A stretch of DNA of 64,000 nucleotides from Betaproteobacteria bacterium (GTDB taxonomy: Bacteria; Pseudomonadota; Gammaproteobacteria; Burkholderiales; JAEUOS01), in contig JAQGMJ010000043.1 in assembly GCA_028292405.1 (NCBI GenBank), positions 1 to 64,000 on the forward strand, read 5' to 3'. The translations under genes and the position numbers were made by a program. The notes below the pieces were generated by a model. It was given only the letters and a program-made list of their open reading frames with translations. It searched no databases and was not told where the DNA came from. This document shows positions 35,771 through 45,956 of this stretch, piece after piece (the stretch's first letter is position 1; each line of letters starts with the position of its first letter).

Positions 35771-37843
35771 ATGGAACCGGATGGTAAGAGTAGCGGAATA
35801 CCACAGAGGCCTGCTACCGACGGCGCGGATGAGATCACGCAAATCAATCCGGGTGCGCCCAAGCATCGGGGCATTCGAACCACTGACGTCACGGGACTCT
35901 CTTACTCGGAATTGCGTTCTCGCGCCCGCTTAAATCCGGGCCACGAAGAAGACCGCGTGGGATTGCCCGTGAATTTCATGTTGCTCGAATATCGCATCGA
36001 ATCCGTACTTGGCATTGGCGGTTTTGGCGTGACTTATATGGTTCACGACACCCTGCTCAATAACAGGGTCGCGATCAAGGAGTATCTGCCAAACGACTTG
36101 GCCGTGCGCGACGATCAGACCGGCGCGGTTTCTCCCAAAAGCAAGGATGCCGAGGAGAATTACGAAACCGGCCTTGACCGCTTTGTTCTTGAGGCGCGTA
36201 CGCTCGCCGCGTTTCATCATCCGAATATCGTCGGCGTAAACCGCTTCTTCGAGGCCAACAATACAGCCTATATGGTAATGGTCTATGAGTTCGGCGAGAG
36301 CCTCAATTCGTGGATGAAGAAGTATCTGAGTCGCAGCGATGGTGCACCGGACCAAGCATCGATCATGCGCATGTTCGTGCCGCTGCTCGAAGGGCTGCAG
36401 AAAATTCACGACACCGGTTTCTTGCACCGCGACATCAAGCCTGCGAACATCTATGTCCGCGATGCGGACGGCAGCCTGGTATTGCTCGATTTCGGCGCCG
36501 CCCGCCAAATTAAGGACATCGACTCAGCGGAAGGCCTGACCAGCATTGTCACGCCGGGCTATGCGCCGTTCGAGCAGTATCACGCGCACGGACGGCAAGG
36601 CCCGTGGTCGGACATCTATGCTCTTGGTGGCGTGCTGTATTGGATCGTGACCGGCAAGAAGCCAGTCGAGGCGGCGGCGCGCATCGAAACCGATCCGCAA
36701 AAAAGCGCTGTTGATGCCGGTCGCGGCCGCTATGGCGAAGCCTTTCTGAAGGCCATCGATTGGGCGCTTGCTCCCCATGACCGGAATCGGCCACAGACGG
36801 TGGCAGTGTTTTTGGCGGCGTTGGTAGGCACCCAGCTGGACGGCAAAGCCCTCGCGCTTTCTCCGCCACCCCTTCCCGGAGACATGGAACGGCAATCGGT
36901 TGCGTCGCGCTCACCCGGGCGCCGCCGTGCCGTGCTGGCAGGCGTTGCCGCAGCATCGGTAGCCGCCGTAGCCGCGGCGTTATTTGCAACCCTGCGCGGC
37001 GGACCCGGCTCGCCTTTGCGACTGGCAATACAGACCGGTGCGGTGGCGCAAAGCGCTGCCGAGACTGGCGAATGGACCAAATCCATGCGGCAATTCTCCA
37101 CTCTGCTCGGAGAGGCGGTCGAGCGGTCTGTGGAGACGGTGCAAATCGCTGACTTCAGCCGCGAGATGGCGCAGACGGAGGCGTCCTACGACCTCTATTT
37201 GGGCCCTGTGGACAAGATCGGTATTGCCGTGGGGCGGCTGCGGCTGACGCCATTGGCCAAGTTCCGCGATTTCGCGGTCAGCATCATTGTCAAATCGAAT
37301 AGTGGCGTCGAAAAAATCGCGCAGCTCGAGGGCCATAGCATCGCCACGTATCCGGCCAATTCGGCGCATGGGCCGATTTTGATGCACTACCTGTTGACCA
37401 ACGATGTCAGGATCGATCAGATTGCGCTCAAGCTTTCGGGGAGCCCCGACGCGATGGTCGATGCGCTGTTGTTCGGCGTCGTCGATGCGGTGGCCTTGGC
37501 GCAATATGGTGCCGACGATGCGCTGGCCCGTTACGGCAACAAACTCAAGGTGATCGGAAAGAGCGACTCTTATCCAGGATTTGTTCTAGCGGCGGCACCC
37601 AAAGTTTCTTCAGAGCAAGTTGCCAGACTGGAGCAGACCTTGCTCGGCCTCCAAAATACTTCCGCAGGAATCGCGGCGCTCAAGAGCATTCGCATCCGGC
37701 AGACTGCCGGTACCTTGGCGCTGATGCCCACGTCGGCTACCGAAGTAGCGGGCGCCGCGGAGCGCCTGGACCATGCGCGCAGCCTGTTTCCGAAGAACGC
37801 AGTGCCGCTGGACGCAAAAGCGGCGCCGGGCACCAACCCGTGA
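35771..37843 (+). CDS. Ser/Thr protein kinase fused to PhnD-like substrate-binding domain
   Basis: 690 aa. An N-terminal extension (1-70) is followed by a Hanks-type kinase: G-loop LGIGGFGVTYMVHD, Lys in VAIKEYLP, LHRDIKPANIY, LLDFGAARQ and GYAPFEQY in the activation segment. A membrane helix (about 403-425) leads to a 220-residue periplasmic part resembling phosphate/phosphonate-binding PhnD proteins (DLYLGPVDKIGIAVGRLRLT, QLEGHSIATYPANSAHGP, and VVDAVALAQYG). The architecture suggests a transmembrane receptor kinase reading a small periplasmic ligand. It has its own promoter region and is followed by a diguanylate cyclase 115 bp downstream. Confidence 0.88.
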   Translation: MEPDGKSSGIPQRPATDGADEITQINPGAPKHRGIRTTDVTGLSYSELRSRARLNPGHEEDRVGLPVNFMLLEYRIESVLGIGGFGVTYMVHDTLLNNRVAIKEYLPNDLAVRDDQTGAVSPKSKDAEENYETGLDRFVLEARTLAAFHHPNIVGVNRFFEANNTAYMVMVYEFGESLNSWMKKYLSRSDGAPDQASIMRMFVPLLEGLQKIHDTGFLHRDIKPANIYVRDADGSLVLLDFGAARQIKDIDSAEGLTSIVTPGYAPFEQYHAHGRQGPWSDIYALGGVLYWIVTGKKPVEAAARIETDPQKSAVDAGRGRYGEAFLKAIDWALAPHDRNRPQTVAVFLAALVGTQLDGKALALSPPPLPGDMERQSVASRSPGRRRAVLAGVAAASVAAVAAALFATLRGGPGSPLRLAIQTGAVAQSAAETGEWTKSMRQFSTLLGEAVERSVETVQIADFSREMAQTEASYDLYLGPVDKIGIAVGRLRLTPLAKFRDFAVSIIVKSNSGVEKIAQLEGHSIATYPANSAHGPILMHYLLTNDVRIDQIALKLSGSPDAMVDALLFGVVDAVALAQYGADDALARYGNKLKVIGKSDSYPGFVLAAAPKVSSEQVARLEQTLLGLQNTSAGIAALKSIRIRQTAGTLALMPTSATEVAGAAERLDHARSLFPKNAVPLDAKAAPGTNP

Positions 37844-37958
37844 AACCATTGCACTCGCGGGGAATAAAAAGCTCATTAGGCAATTCTCTTGAACGCAAGC
37901 CGTCGAACGTGTAGGCGGTTCGGCACGCGTATTCCTGTCTGATCATAGAGGCCAATCA

Positions 37959-39956
37959 ATGCATTTAAAAATCCCATGGACTCTGTCGGTCAAGTCCAGG
38001 CTTGCGCTCGTCCTCACGCTGCTCTTTACCGCAGCGATCGCCTTCGTCACGGCAGCGCAACTGCGCGAGATCCGCACATCGATGGCGGAAGTCCTCAGTG
38101 CTCAGCAAGTCACCCTCCTGACGCGTGTTGCCGATGAAGTCGATGAGAAATTCCGAGCGCGGGCAGCGGCCCTCGGCAGCGTCGCCGCTCACTTGGGGCT
38201 CGCGATGGCACAAGGGCCGGCACAAGCCCAGGCCGCACTTGAACTCCGCGAGTCGTTACCGACCATGTTCGATTCGGTACTGATGATTTCCATGCAAGGA
38301 CAGATCGTGGTGAGCGTGCCCCTCCGTCCGGAACTGGCGCATGTGAATGTGGCGCAACGTGCTTACTTCAAGGACACCGTCAGCTCCGAGAAGGGCGTTA
38401 TTTCTGCACCCTATCTGACGCTCTCCGAGGGCAAGCCGGTGGTTATGATGACGGCCCCCATTTTTGGCCAGGATGGCCGGATGATCGGTATCCTGGGGGG
38501 CTCATTGAGCTTGCTCAAATCCAATTTCCTGGGAAACATCGGAACCACCCGCGTGGGCCGGAGCGGATATTTCTATGTGGTCACCCGAGGCGCACACCCG
38601 CTACTCGTGAGCCATCCCGACCAGAAAAAAGTCATGACGCCGGCAGCACCTGCTTCCAAGAATTCTTCCAGCGCGCTGGCGCAGGGAGGCTTTGAAGGAA
38701 GCATGGAAGGTACAAACAGCACCGGCCTGCGCGCCCTGATGGGGTTTAAGCAGTTGAAAGAGACCGAGTGGATCGTCGCGGCGGTGCTGCCGACGGACGA
38801 AGCATTCGGCTCGATTGCAGCTACCCAAGAGCATATGGTGGTCCTGGCAACCCTGATTGCCGCGCTGATCAGCGTTGTTACGTGGTCATTTGTCTATTGG
38901 CTATTAGTGCCCCTTGCCGCGGTGCTTGAATACGTGCGGGCCAAGAAAATGAACGGTGCCATCGTTGAACGCATTCCGGTCCGCCGGTGGGACGAAATCG
39001 GCGAATTGACGCACGAATTCAACAATCTGATGGCCGCCGAAGAAGTCGCCAAGCAGGCACTGGCCGCGAATGAAGAACGACTGCTGACCATCACGGACAA
39101 TGTGCCGGTGCTGATCGGCTACGTCGACCGCGATCAGCGCTACCAATTCAACAACCGTACGTATGAGGAATGGTTCGGTGTGGCCCAAAAGGCGTTTTTG
39201 GGAAAGACGATGCTAGAAGTTCTTGGGCACGAAGAATATTCGGCAATTCGCAATGATATTGGGGAGGCATTGCAGGGCTACATCACCAGCCGCGAACGCG
39301 AACTGAAGCTACGAGGTCACGGCCGCTATGTACGGGCCACCTTCATACCGGACTATGGGCCGGAGAGCCAGGTACGGGGTTGTTATATCCTCGCCTACGA
39401 TGTCACGGAGCAAAAGAGTATCGAGAAAAAACTCGCCTTTCTGGCCCAACACGATACCTTGACTGAACTGCCCAATCGCGCGGCATTCAACGAGCGGCTG
39501 GTCCTTGCCATTGCAAGGACGCGTCGCACCGGCAAGGTATTTGCCGTTATGTACCTTGATATCGACAAGTTCAAACTGGTCAACGATACGCATGGGCATG
39601 GCATCGGCGACCAGTTGCTCAGCGCCTTCGCAACCCGCCTGACAGATAGCGTTCGCAGTACGGATGTCGTCGCCAGGTTGGGCGGGGATGAATTCGTCAT
39701 CCTTGTTGAGGATTTGGCTGTTGCGTCGCTCGCCGCAGTGATCGCGGCAAAGATCATCGAAGCAATGCGCACGCCTTTCATCTTTGAGGAACTGCAAATC
39801 GTGGCGTCCACCAGCATTGGCGTTGCCGTGTCCACGAGTGAGCCTACCGACCAGAGCGGCCCGGAGCTGCTGCAAGAGGCTGATGCCGCGCTCTACCAGG
39901 CAAAGCAAGGAGGACGGAATAGCTATCGAATCGCTGGGGCAGAAACCCTTGCCTGA
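37959..39956 (+). CDS. Membrane diguanylate cyclase (dCache-HAMP/PAS-GGDEF)
   Basis: 665 aa. TM1 about 13-31; dCache periplasmic domain 35-290 with PYLTLSEGKPVVMMTAPIFG and GRSGYFYVVTRG; TM2 about 292-315; linker/HAMP-like; PAS about 365-480 (NVPVLIGYVDRDQRYQFNNR); GGDEF 490-655. The active site LGGDEFVIL is intact. The inhibitory-site RxxD appears absent (ATRLTDSVRSTDVV precedes), so product inhibition may be weak. The only clearly active-looking cyclase in the window, beside two proteins that look like phosphodiesterases. Confidence 0.9.
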   Translation: MHLKIPWTLSVKSRLALVLTLLFTAAIAFVTAAQLREIRTSMAEVLSAQQVTLLTRVADEVDEKFRARAAALGSVAAHLGLAMAQGPAQAQAALELRESLPTMFDSVLMISMQGQIVVSVPLRPELAHVNVAQRAYFKDTVSSEKGVISAPYLTLSEGKPVVMMTAPIFGQDGRMIGILGGSLSLLKSNFLGNIGTTRVGRSGYFYVVTRGAHPLLVSHPDQKKVMTPAAPASKNSSSALAQGGFEGSMEGTNSTGLRALMGFKQLKETEWIVAAVLPTDEAFGSIAATQEHMVVLATLIAALISVVTWSFVYWLLVPLAAVLEYVRAKKMNGAIVERIPVRRWDEIGELTHEFNNLMAAEEVAKQALAANEERLLTITDNVPVLIGYVDRDQRYQFNNRTYEEWFGVAQKAFLGKTMLEVLGHEEYSAIRNDIGEALQGYITSRERELKLRGHGRYVRATFIPDYGPESQVRGCYILAYDVTEQKSIEKKLAFLAQHDTLTELPNRAAFNERLVLAIARTRRTGKVFAVMYLDIDKFKLVNDTHGHGIGDQLLSAFATRLTDSVRSTDVVARLGGDEFVILVEDLAVASLAAVIAAKIIEAMRTPFIFEELQIVASTSIGVAVSTSEPTDQSGPELLQEADAALYQAKQGGRNSYRIAGAETLA

Positions 39957-40705
39957 CCAAGCGCAGGTTCATCCGACTTGGCGCGAATGGGCGCTCAACC
40001 GTAACTGAGCGATTGCCTGGCATGGGTCCATCGAGAGTCTAGTGCATTAAGCCGAGCGTCTTGCAGGACACAGATGAGGGGGCCAATGGGCCAAACAATG
40101 CCGAATCCCGTCTACGAAAGTTTGGCGGCGGCTAGTCTAGGAGCGAGATTTAGTCCAGAGAGCTTGATTCTGCAACCGCGTCACCGCTGTAACCGCCATT
40201 TTCAATAGACTGCAACTCCGTACTGGAACTTTGAGAAATGAGCATTATGTCGCGAACTAATGCGCGGTTACGCGGTTGCTGCGGTGACGCGGTTACATCA
40301 TCAAGAGGAGGGCCGTCCTATTAATGGTGCTTTTGCTTTAGATATCCTGGAACAATTTTTTATCGCCCTCCAGGATAGGGCCATGGTCTGACAACCACCT
40401 CAGTACTAAGAGTTTGAGACGAGTGCCAGTTTAGCCAGTTGCGACGGCGATGCAATTTCGGTTGAAAAGTCCGTCAGCAGCCCATTCTGCCCAGCACGGA
40501 TGCCATCCGTCACAGGACCAGTCTCCGCCTGTGGCACCGCTGTAGGAATACGCTGATAGCGCACAGCGACACTTTTCATCAACAATCTCAATAACGCGCG
40601 ATGGCCTTGTCTCGAGGTGGGCTTTCGCTACAACCTGTATGGAGAAGGCATGTCCACATCGACGGCGCAGCGCTTGGCTTTTGCGTGCATGCATAAACTG
40701 TGGCG
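39957..40705. other. 749-bp intergenic region with inverted repeat
   Basis: No ORF with convincing composition. AACCGCGTCACCGC (40174-40187) and GCGGTGACGCGGTT (40281-40294) are a perfect 14-bp inverted repeat, and GTAACCGC (40189) / GCGGTTAC (40264) add a second pair. They may be remains of a mobile element. Confidence 0.45.
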
Positions 40706-41464
40706 ATGAGCGCCTGGCCAAAACTCCTCTGGGCCGTTCGCCACGGGCAGAGCGCCGGCAACGTAGCGCGTGACGCGGCGGAGGCCGGACGGCTGGCGAA
40801 GATCGATATCGCTACGCGCGATATGGATGTACCGCTTTCCCCCCTTGGTGAAGACCAGGCCAGCGCTCTAGGCGAGTGGTTCGGCGGCCTTGAGCCAGAC
40901 GAGCGTCCAGACGTTATCCTTTGCTCACCTTATTTGAGGGCAAGGCAGACCGCGCAACTCGTCAGCAAGGCCGCACAGTGGAAAAAACCGAAAATTCGTG
41001 TCGATGAGCGCCTGCGCGAAAAGGAGTTCGGAATATTGGACCGCCTTACCCATTTGGGCATCACGCAACAATACCCGGGGCTGAGCGAACAGCGCGGCCA
41101 TATCGGAAAGTTCTATTTCCGGCCGCCCGGCGGCGAAAGTTGGTGCGACGTGATCCTGCGCCTGCGCAGCGTGCTTGAAATGATAACCCGCGAATACGCG
41201 GAAAAGAACGTTTTGATCGTCGCCCATCAGGTGACTGCCAATTGCTTGAAGTACTTAATCGAGCAAATGGACGAAGCGAAAATTCTCGAAATAGACAGCA
41301 AGGGCGACATTCCGAATTGTGCTGTCACCTCGTACCGGGCACATACCAATGAAAGTCAAGACCAGGTGATGAAGCTTGAACTGGTGAACTTTGTCGCGCC
41401 GGTCAAAAACAGCGGCACGCCGGTAACTGCGGAACCGGACGTGCCAAGCGCGCCCGGTGCGTAG
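40706..41464 (+). CDS. Histidine phosphatase family protein
   Basis: 252 aa. Catalytic RHG motif in LLWAVRHGQSAGNVARDA, the second Arg in SPYLRARQTAQLV, Glu in DERLREKEFGILDRLT, and second His in VLIVAHQVTANCL. Acts as phosphoglycerate-mutase-like phosphatase. GTG at 40700 is an alternative start. It is 6 bp from the next gene, so the two form an operon with a likely metabolite repair or nucleotide role. Confidence 0.85.
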   Translation: MSAWPKLLWAVRHGQSAGNVARDAAEAGRLAKIDIATRDMDVPLSPLGEDQASALGEWFGGLEPDERPDVILCSPYLRARQTAQLVSKAAQWKKPKIRVDERLREKEFGILDRLTHLGITQQYPGLSEQRGHIGKFYFRPPGGESWCDVILRLRSVLEMITREYAEKNVLIVAHQVTANCLKYLIEQMDEAKILEIDSKGDIPNCAVTSYRAHTNESQDQVMKLELVNFVAPVKNSGTPVTAEPDVPSAPGA

Positions 41465-41470
41465 CCGCTC

Positions 41471-42346
41471 ATGGCGCACGCCGTTAAAACTTTATCGCGG
41501 GCAGTCCTGAAGAAATGGCCGCTTCCGCCTTTGGGCGCCGCCGTGGATAAGGATGGGCGCGGGCAGGTCCTGATCGTTGGCGGTTGCAAGGAAACGCCCG
41601 GCGCTGTGTTATTGAGCGCACTTGCTGCCTTGCGCGCCGGTGCAGGCAAGCTGGCTATTGCGGTACCGGCGTCGATTGCGCTGCCGCTCGCTCTCCGCAT
41701 CCCTGAAGCGCGGGTCATTCCACTCACCCCGTCCCGCGCGGGCGGAACCCATGCTACCGCTTGGAAGCAACTGGAACCGCTGGCGAGCCGGGTTTCTGTA
41801 CTCGTGCTGGGGCCGGGCTTGCCGCAGGACCGGGCTTCGACGCAATTCGCGCTTGCGATGATCGAGGCTTTTCGCGAAGTGCCTATTGTCCTAGATGCCG
41901 GCGCCCTGCGCGCGCTGCGCGGCCAATCCCGACTTGCGCAGCCCATTCTGATCACGCCGCATGCCGGTGAAATGGCCGATCTGCTCGATAAATCGAAACA
42001 AAGCATCGAAGAGGCGCCGCAGCAAACGGCGGAGCGCGCCGCGCAGCGCTGGGGCGTTACTGTGGCCCTGAAAGGAAGCACCACATGGATCGCGGGTGCC
42101 ACGGGTAGCCTCAAGTTTGTCGGCAACGCGCCTGGCCTGGCAACTTCGGGCAGCGGCGATGTCCTCAGCGGCATCGTCGCAGGGATGATCGCCCGCGGTC
42201 TTTCCACGGAACACGCGACTGCTTGGGCCATCTTCATTCATCACGCGACCGGGGCGATATTGCAGCGCCGGTTCGGGGAGGTCGGCTACTTGGCCAGCGA
42301 TCTTTTGCCAGAAATCCCTAAGGTCATCCACCGCCTATCAGCTTGA
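41471..42346 (+). CDS. nnrD: ADP-dependent NAD(P)H-hydrate dehydratase
   Basis: 291 aa, the C-terminal (YjeF_C) carbohydrate-kinase-like domain alone, without the epimerase domain. GQVLIVGGCKETPGAVLLSA, LGPGLPQDRA, PILITPHAGEMADLL, VALKGSTTWIA and the anion-hole/catalytic block TSGSGDVLSGIVAGMIARGL are diagnostic. It dehydrates hydrated NAD(P)H formed under heat or acid stress. Co-transcribed with the phosphatase gene. Confidence 0.9.
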   Translation: MAHAVKTLSRAVLKKWPLPPLGAAVDKDGRGQVLIVGGCKETPGAVLLSALAALRAGAGKLAIAVPASIALPLALRIPEARVIPLTPSRAGGTHATAWKQLEPLASRVSVLVLGPGLPQDRASTQFALAMIEAFREVPIVLDAGALRALRGQSRLAQPILITPHAGEMADLLDKSKQSIEEAPQQTAERAAQRWGVTVALKGSTTWIAGATGSLKFVGNAPGLATSGSGDVLSGIVAGMIARGLSTEHATAWAIFIHHATGAILQRRFGEVGYLASDLLPEIPKVIHRLSA

Positions 42347-42861
42347 TCTATGGTGTCACGCCTGTTCGCGAATCCTGGGCCACGGACCGGCGCGCCCTGG
42401 CAGGCGCCAGCCTTGACTCACAGACCGTCCGACAGCACGCCCGGAAGCTACCGTCGCGCTCCATGATCGAGCGCTGAACCGACGGTCAATTAGACCGCGT
42501 TATTACTACCGCGACAAATTGAAAAGGCGTCTTTATGGAACTAGCGTTGCCGTGAACACCTTTGCGGATCCGGTTTTTTTATCGCGGCGTATGAAGGCAG
42601 CATCCTACGACGATTGCTGTGTTCGACCGACAGATTAGAGCGCTCCACACAGGAATGATAAAGGCTTATTCCAATTCCCGAGCAGGGGCCGATACGTTAG
42701 ACGACGGCCGAGGGAAAATGGGGAGGCCCATTTCAGAAAGTGCTGGGCGATAGAGATGAAAGGCGCGAATTCACGCGGCTGATAAAGAATTTGTATGGCG
42801 GACACCGATAATTGTTTTAGCCTGTGCAGTGCATCGAGCACGAGCACGCGAGGGAGGCCTG
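42347..42861. other. 515-bp intergenic region
   Basis: No gene recognised. GGGAGGCCTG just before 42862 is the ribosome binding site of malQ. Possible short inverted repeats (GGCGCGCC...GGCGCC near 42390) are not specific enough to name. Confidence 0.35.
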
Positions 42862-44598
42862 ATGGCGCGCTCAGCGAATACTCTTGAATTGAGTCCAAAG
42901 CACCGGATAGCCGGCGTGCTGGTCCCGATATTCTCGCTCAGGAGCGAGCGAGACCAGGGTATAGGAGACACTGAATGTTTGATCGAATTCATCGACTGGG
43001 CGGAAAAAATAGGATTCGGACTGGTGAAGACGCTGCCGGTCAACGAGACCGGATTGGACAATAGCCCTTACAACGCAATAAGCTCAATTGCGCTTGATCC
43101 TTGCTTGTTACGCGTTACACCAGAAGCTGTTTCCGATCTTTCTCAAGAAGACTACGAACGCATCGCATTGGAGATGCCCTCGGAAGGCCTAGGGCCGGAT
43201 CGAGTGCATTACCAAACGGTTAAGACCCACAAACTTGAGCTTCTGAAGGCCGCGTTTGCAAGCTTCCTTGCACGAGCCGAGCTCAATCCTGCATCGGGCA
43301 ATCCGCTTGTCGTGTTCGCCAGCGAGAACGCTGACTGGATTGAAGATTACGCTCTCTTTCGAGCGCTGTGCGATACAAACGGTCCCGACTGGACGCGATG
43401 GCCGTCCCATTTCACCTCCCCGCGAAGCGCACGCCGGTACCTGGCGGACCGGGTTGGCTTGAACTCCGCAATAGAAAGAAACATTGCCTTTTATAAGTAC
43501 GTTCAATGGCAGGCTGCGCTACAGTGGGAAAAAGTGCATAACCACGCCGCGCAGCGTGGCGTGGCCCTCATGGGGGACATACCATTCGGCGTTAATTATT
43601 ACAGTGCCGATGTTTGGGCCGAACGCGATCTGTTTCTGGCCGATTGGAGCGGAGGGACGCCGCCAGACGGATTTTTCGCCCATGATGAAGTCATTCGTAC
43701 CATTGGTCAAAACTGGGGAATACCACTTTATAACTGGGACCAGATGCGGGGCGACGATTTTCGTTGGTGGCGCCGGCGGGTAAGGCTCAACCGGCGGTAT
43801 TTTGATCTACTCCGAATTGATCATGTTCTTGGCTGCTACCGGATATATGGCTTTCCCTGGCGTCCTGAACGCAATAGGGAGTTTCTGGGGCTCACAAGCG
43901 CAGAAATCGCTGAGCGTAACAGCGGCAGAGCCCCAAAGTTTTTTCCGGCATCGGACGATGATCCGGTCGATGCGGCGCAAAATCGAGCATCTGGCGAGGT
44001 GCTTCTCCGGGCGTTGCTGGATGAATCCGGGCCTCACCGTCTAATTGGAGAAGATCTCGGGTTCCTGCCTCCATATGTCCGGGAGAGCCTTGAAACTCTC
44101 GGAATAGCCGGTTACCGGATCCCCCAGTGGGAAAAAACGGCTGAAGGGGCGCTTGCCGATGGAACGTCTTACCCGCGCCTAAGCTTGGCTATGTACGGCA
44201 CGCACGACCATGACCCGTTGAAGTCGGTATGGCGAACCATGGCGGAGGCCTGGAGCGGAGGTGCTACAGATTCAGGAAGCGAGTTTGAGGCGTTTTGCGC
44301 CTATGCGAACATCGCGCCTCCTCCAGATGCCAGATTTTCCGCTGAAGTGCATACAGCTTTGCTCGCGGCGCTCTTTGCCAGCAACGCTTGGATCGCGGTC
44401 CTACAAATTGCGGATGTGTTTGGCTGGGAAGATCGTATCAATCTTCCGGGGACGTCAAACGACGAAAACTGGACCTGCCGCTTGCCGTCCCCTATCACCA
44501 GTCTTCACCTCGAAGGGACGGCACCGGACGTGTCAAACTTGATTTTGCGATCGGGCCGGTCGCGGCCACAAGATAGAACAAGGGGAGGATTCACCTGA
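42862..44598 (+). CDS. malQ: 4-alpha-glucanotransferase (amylomaltase)
   Basis: 578 aa GH77 enzyme. GVLVPIFSLRSERDQGIGD at the N-terminus, MGDIPFGVNYYSADVWAERD, the nucleophile Asp in LLRIDHVLGCYRIYGFP, the acid Glu in LIGEDLGFLPPYV, and the third Asp in MYGTHDHDPLKS. It transfers maltodextrin segments, linking maltose/glycogen degradation and trehalose precursors. No other glycogen gene is adjacent in the window. Confidence 0.92.
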   Translation: MARSANTLELSPKHRIAGVLVPIFSLRSERDQGIGDTECLIEFIDWAEKIGFGLVKTLPVNETGLDNSPYNAISSIALDPCLLRVTPEAVSDLSQEDYERIALEMPSEGLGPDRVHYQTVKTHKLELLKAAFASFLARAELNPASGNPLVVFASENADWIEDYALFRALCDTNGPDWTRWPSHFTSPRSARRYLADRVGLNSAIERNIAFYKYVQWQAALQWEKVHNHAAQRGVALMGDIPFGVNYYSADVWAERDLFLADWSGGTPPDGFFAHDEVIRTIGQNWGIPLYNWDQMRGDDFRWWRRRVRLNRRYFDLLRIDHVLGCYRIYGFPWRPERNREFLGLTSAEIAERNSGRAPKFFPASDDDPVDAAQNRASGEVLLRALLDESGPHRLIGEDLGFLPPYVRESLETLGIAGYRIPQWEKTAEGALADGTSYPRLSLAMYGTHDHDPLKSVWRTMAEAWSGGATDSGSEFEAFCAYANIAPPPDARFSAEVHTALLAALFASNAWIAVLQIADVFGWEDRINLPGTSNDENWTCRLPSPITSLHLEGTAPDVSNLILRSGRSRPQDRTRGGFT

Positions 44599-44955
44599 GA
44601 TGGCTGAGGTTGGTACGGGCAACGATTGGACGGGCGGCCCCCGGATTGCCTTCGTTTTTAGAGCGGATCCCTCGGCCACTATCGGCTAGGAGCTTTGTTG
44701 ACGGCTTCCGAGAGGTCCGCTGAAACGGACAATGGTATCGGCCGGCCAGCCAGGACGAGCGAACAAGCGGGCGCCTAGCTTCGATCACAGAGGGTGAATG
44801 CAGGCAATCCCGGGCAAGGCACCATCACCGCCGGAACATGCTAATGCTTGCTACATTGGGTCTTGATTTTGTATTCTGGAGTCAATATCTCGGCCTCATT
44901 GCGCCGGGGTCTTGCTCCTGTAGGACAACAAGTAATACCAAGCTAATTTTGCATC
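44599..44955. other. Intergenic region preceding a broken kinase gene
   Basis: 357 bp with no intact frame. It may contain the decayed 5' part of the hybrid kinase that follows, but I could not read a continuous kinase sequence here. Confidence 0.3.
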
Positions 44956-45899
44956 TATTAGAATTTGTACCCGCACGCCGGCCCTATTTCTGGCGATCCC
45001 AGCCGACTCCAGCAGATCGTATGGAATCTTCTTTCCAATGCGATCGAGTTCACTCCCAAGGCGTACAGGTGCGCCTCGAAAGGGTGAACTCGCACATCGA
45101 GATAAATCTTGCCGATACCGGTATTGGCATTGAGGCAGCTTTTCTCCCATTCATCTTTGAACGCTTTCAGCAGGCCGATTCCTCAAGCACGCGAAAAAAT
45201 ATGGCGGGCTGGGATTGGGTTTGTCCATCGCCAAGCAACTGGTCGAATTACATGGTGGCACGATCCACGCAAGAGCCGGAACAGATAAAGGTACTACTTT
45301 TTCTGTGCATCTTCCCGTTACCATAATCCATCGGCGTGAATTTTCTGAGGGACCATCACATCCAACAACCCCCGGTCCCAGCACCCCGTTTGGACACTTG
45401 GACTTGTCGGGACTGCGTATTTTGATTGTCGATGATGAACCAGATGCTCGCGAACTATTACGGCGCATCCTCGAAGAGTGCGAAGCCGGGGTGCTAGTCG
45501 CGGAGAACGCAGATGTGGCGCTGGCTTTAGTCGAGAAAATGCGCCCCGATCTGTTGATCAGCGACATTGGAATGCCTAGTTGCGATGGATACGAATTGCT
45601 GAAACGGGTCCGTTTACTGGGGCGTCAACTCTGGGGGCAAAGTGCCAGCCGTCGCATTGACAGCGTTCGCCCGCTCAGAGGATCGTACGCGCGCACTACG
45701 CGCCGGGTTTCTTGTCCATTTGTCCAAGCCGATCGATCCATCGGAATTGGTGGCAACCATCGCCTCAATTGCCGGACGGACCGGCAAGAAAAAGATCGGC
45801 TCGAATGAGCTAGAGCCGCTCGCTTTCGCTGCGGTTTCGGGAATGCGCTTTTCGGCTTCAAGCCAATGGTCAAGCGCCGGTCGCGTTGCTGAAGACTAA
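44956..45899 (+). pseudogene. Hybrid histidine kinase remnant with several frameshifts
   Basis: Pieces in three frames add up to the C-terminal half of a hybrid kinase: [20 protein letters not shown] (N-box), then [20 protein letters not shown] and IFERFQQADSSSTRK, then GLSIAKQLVELHGGTIHARA, then a receiver ([40 protein letters not shown]) finishing in another frame with [20 protein letters not shown] and [17 protein letters not shown]. Indels are implied near 45055, 45193 and 45620. The sensor and H-box are missing. Not functional as sequenced. Confidence 0.75.
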
Positions 45900-45956
45900 T
45901 GGGCCTCGAAGAATACACCGTCTATGTCGGGCTTCGGACTGCTTAGTGCTCATCAC

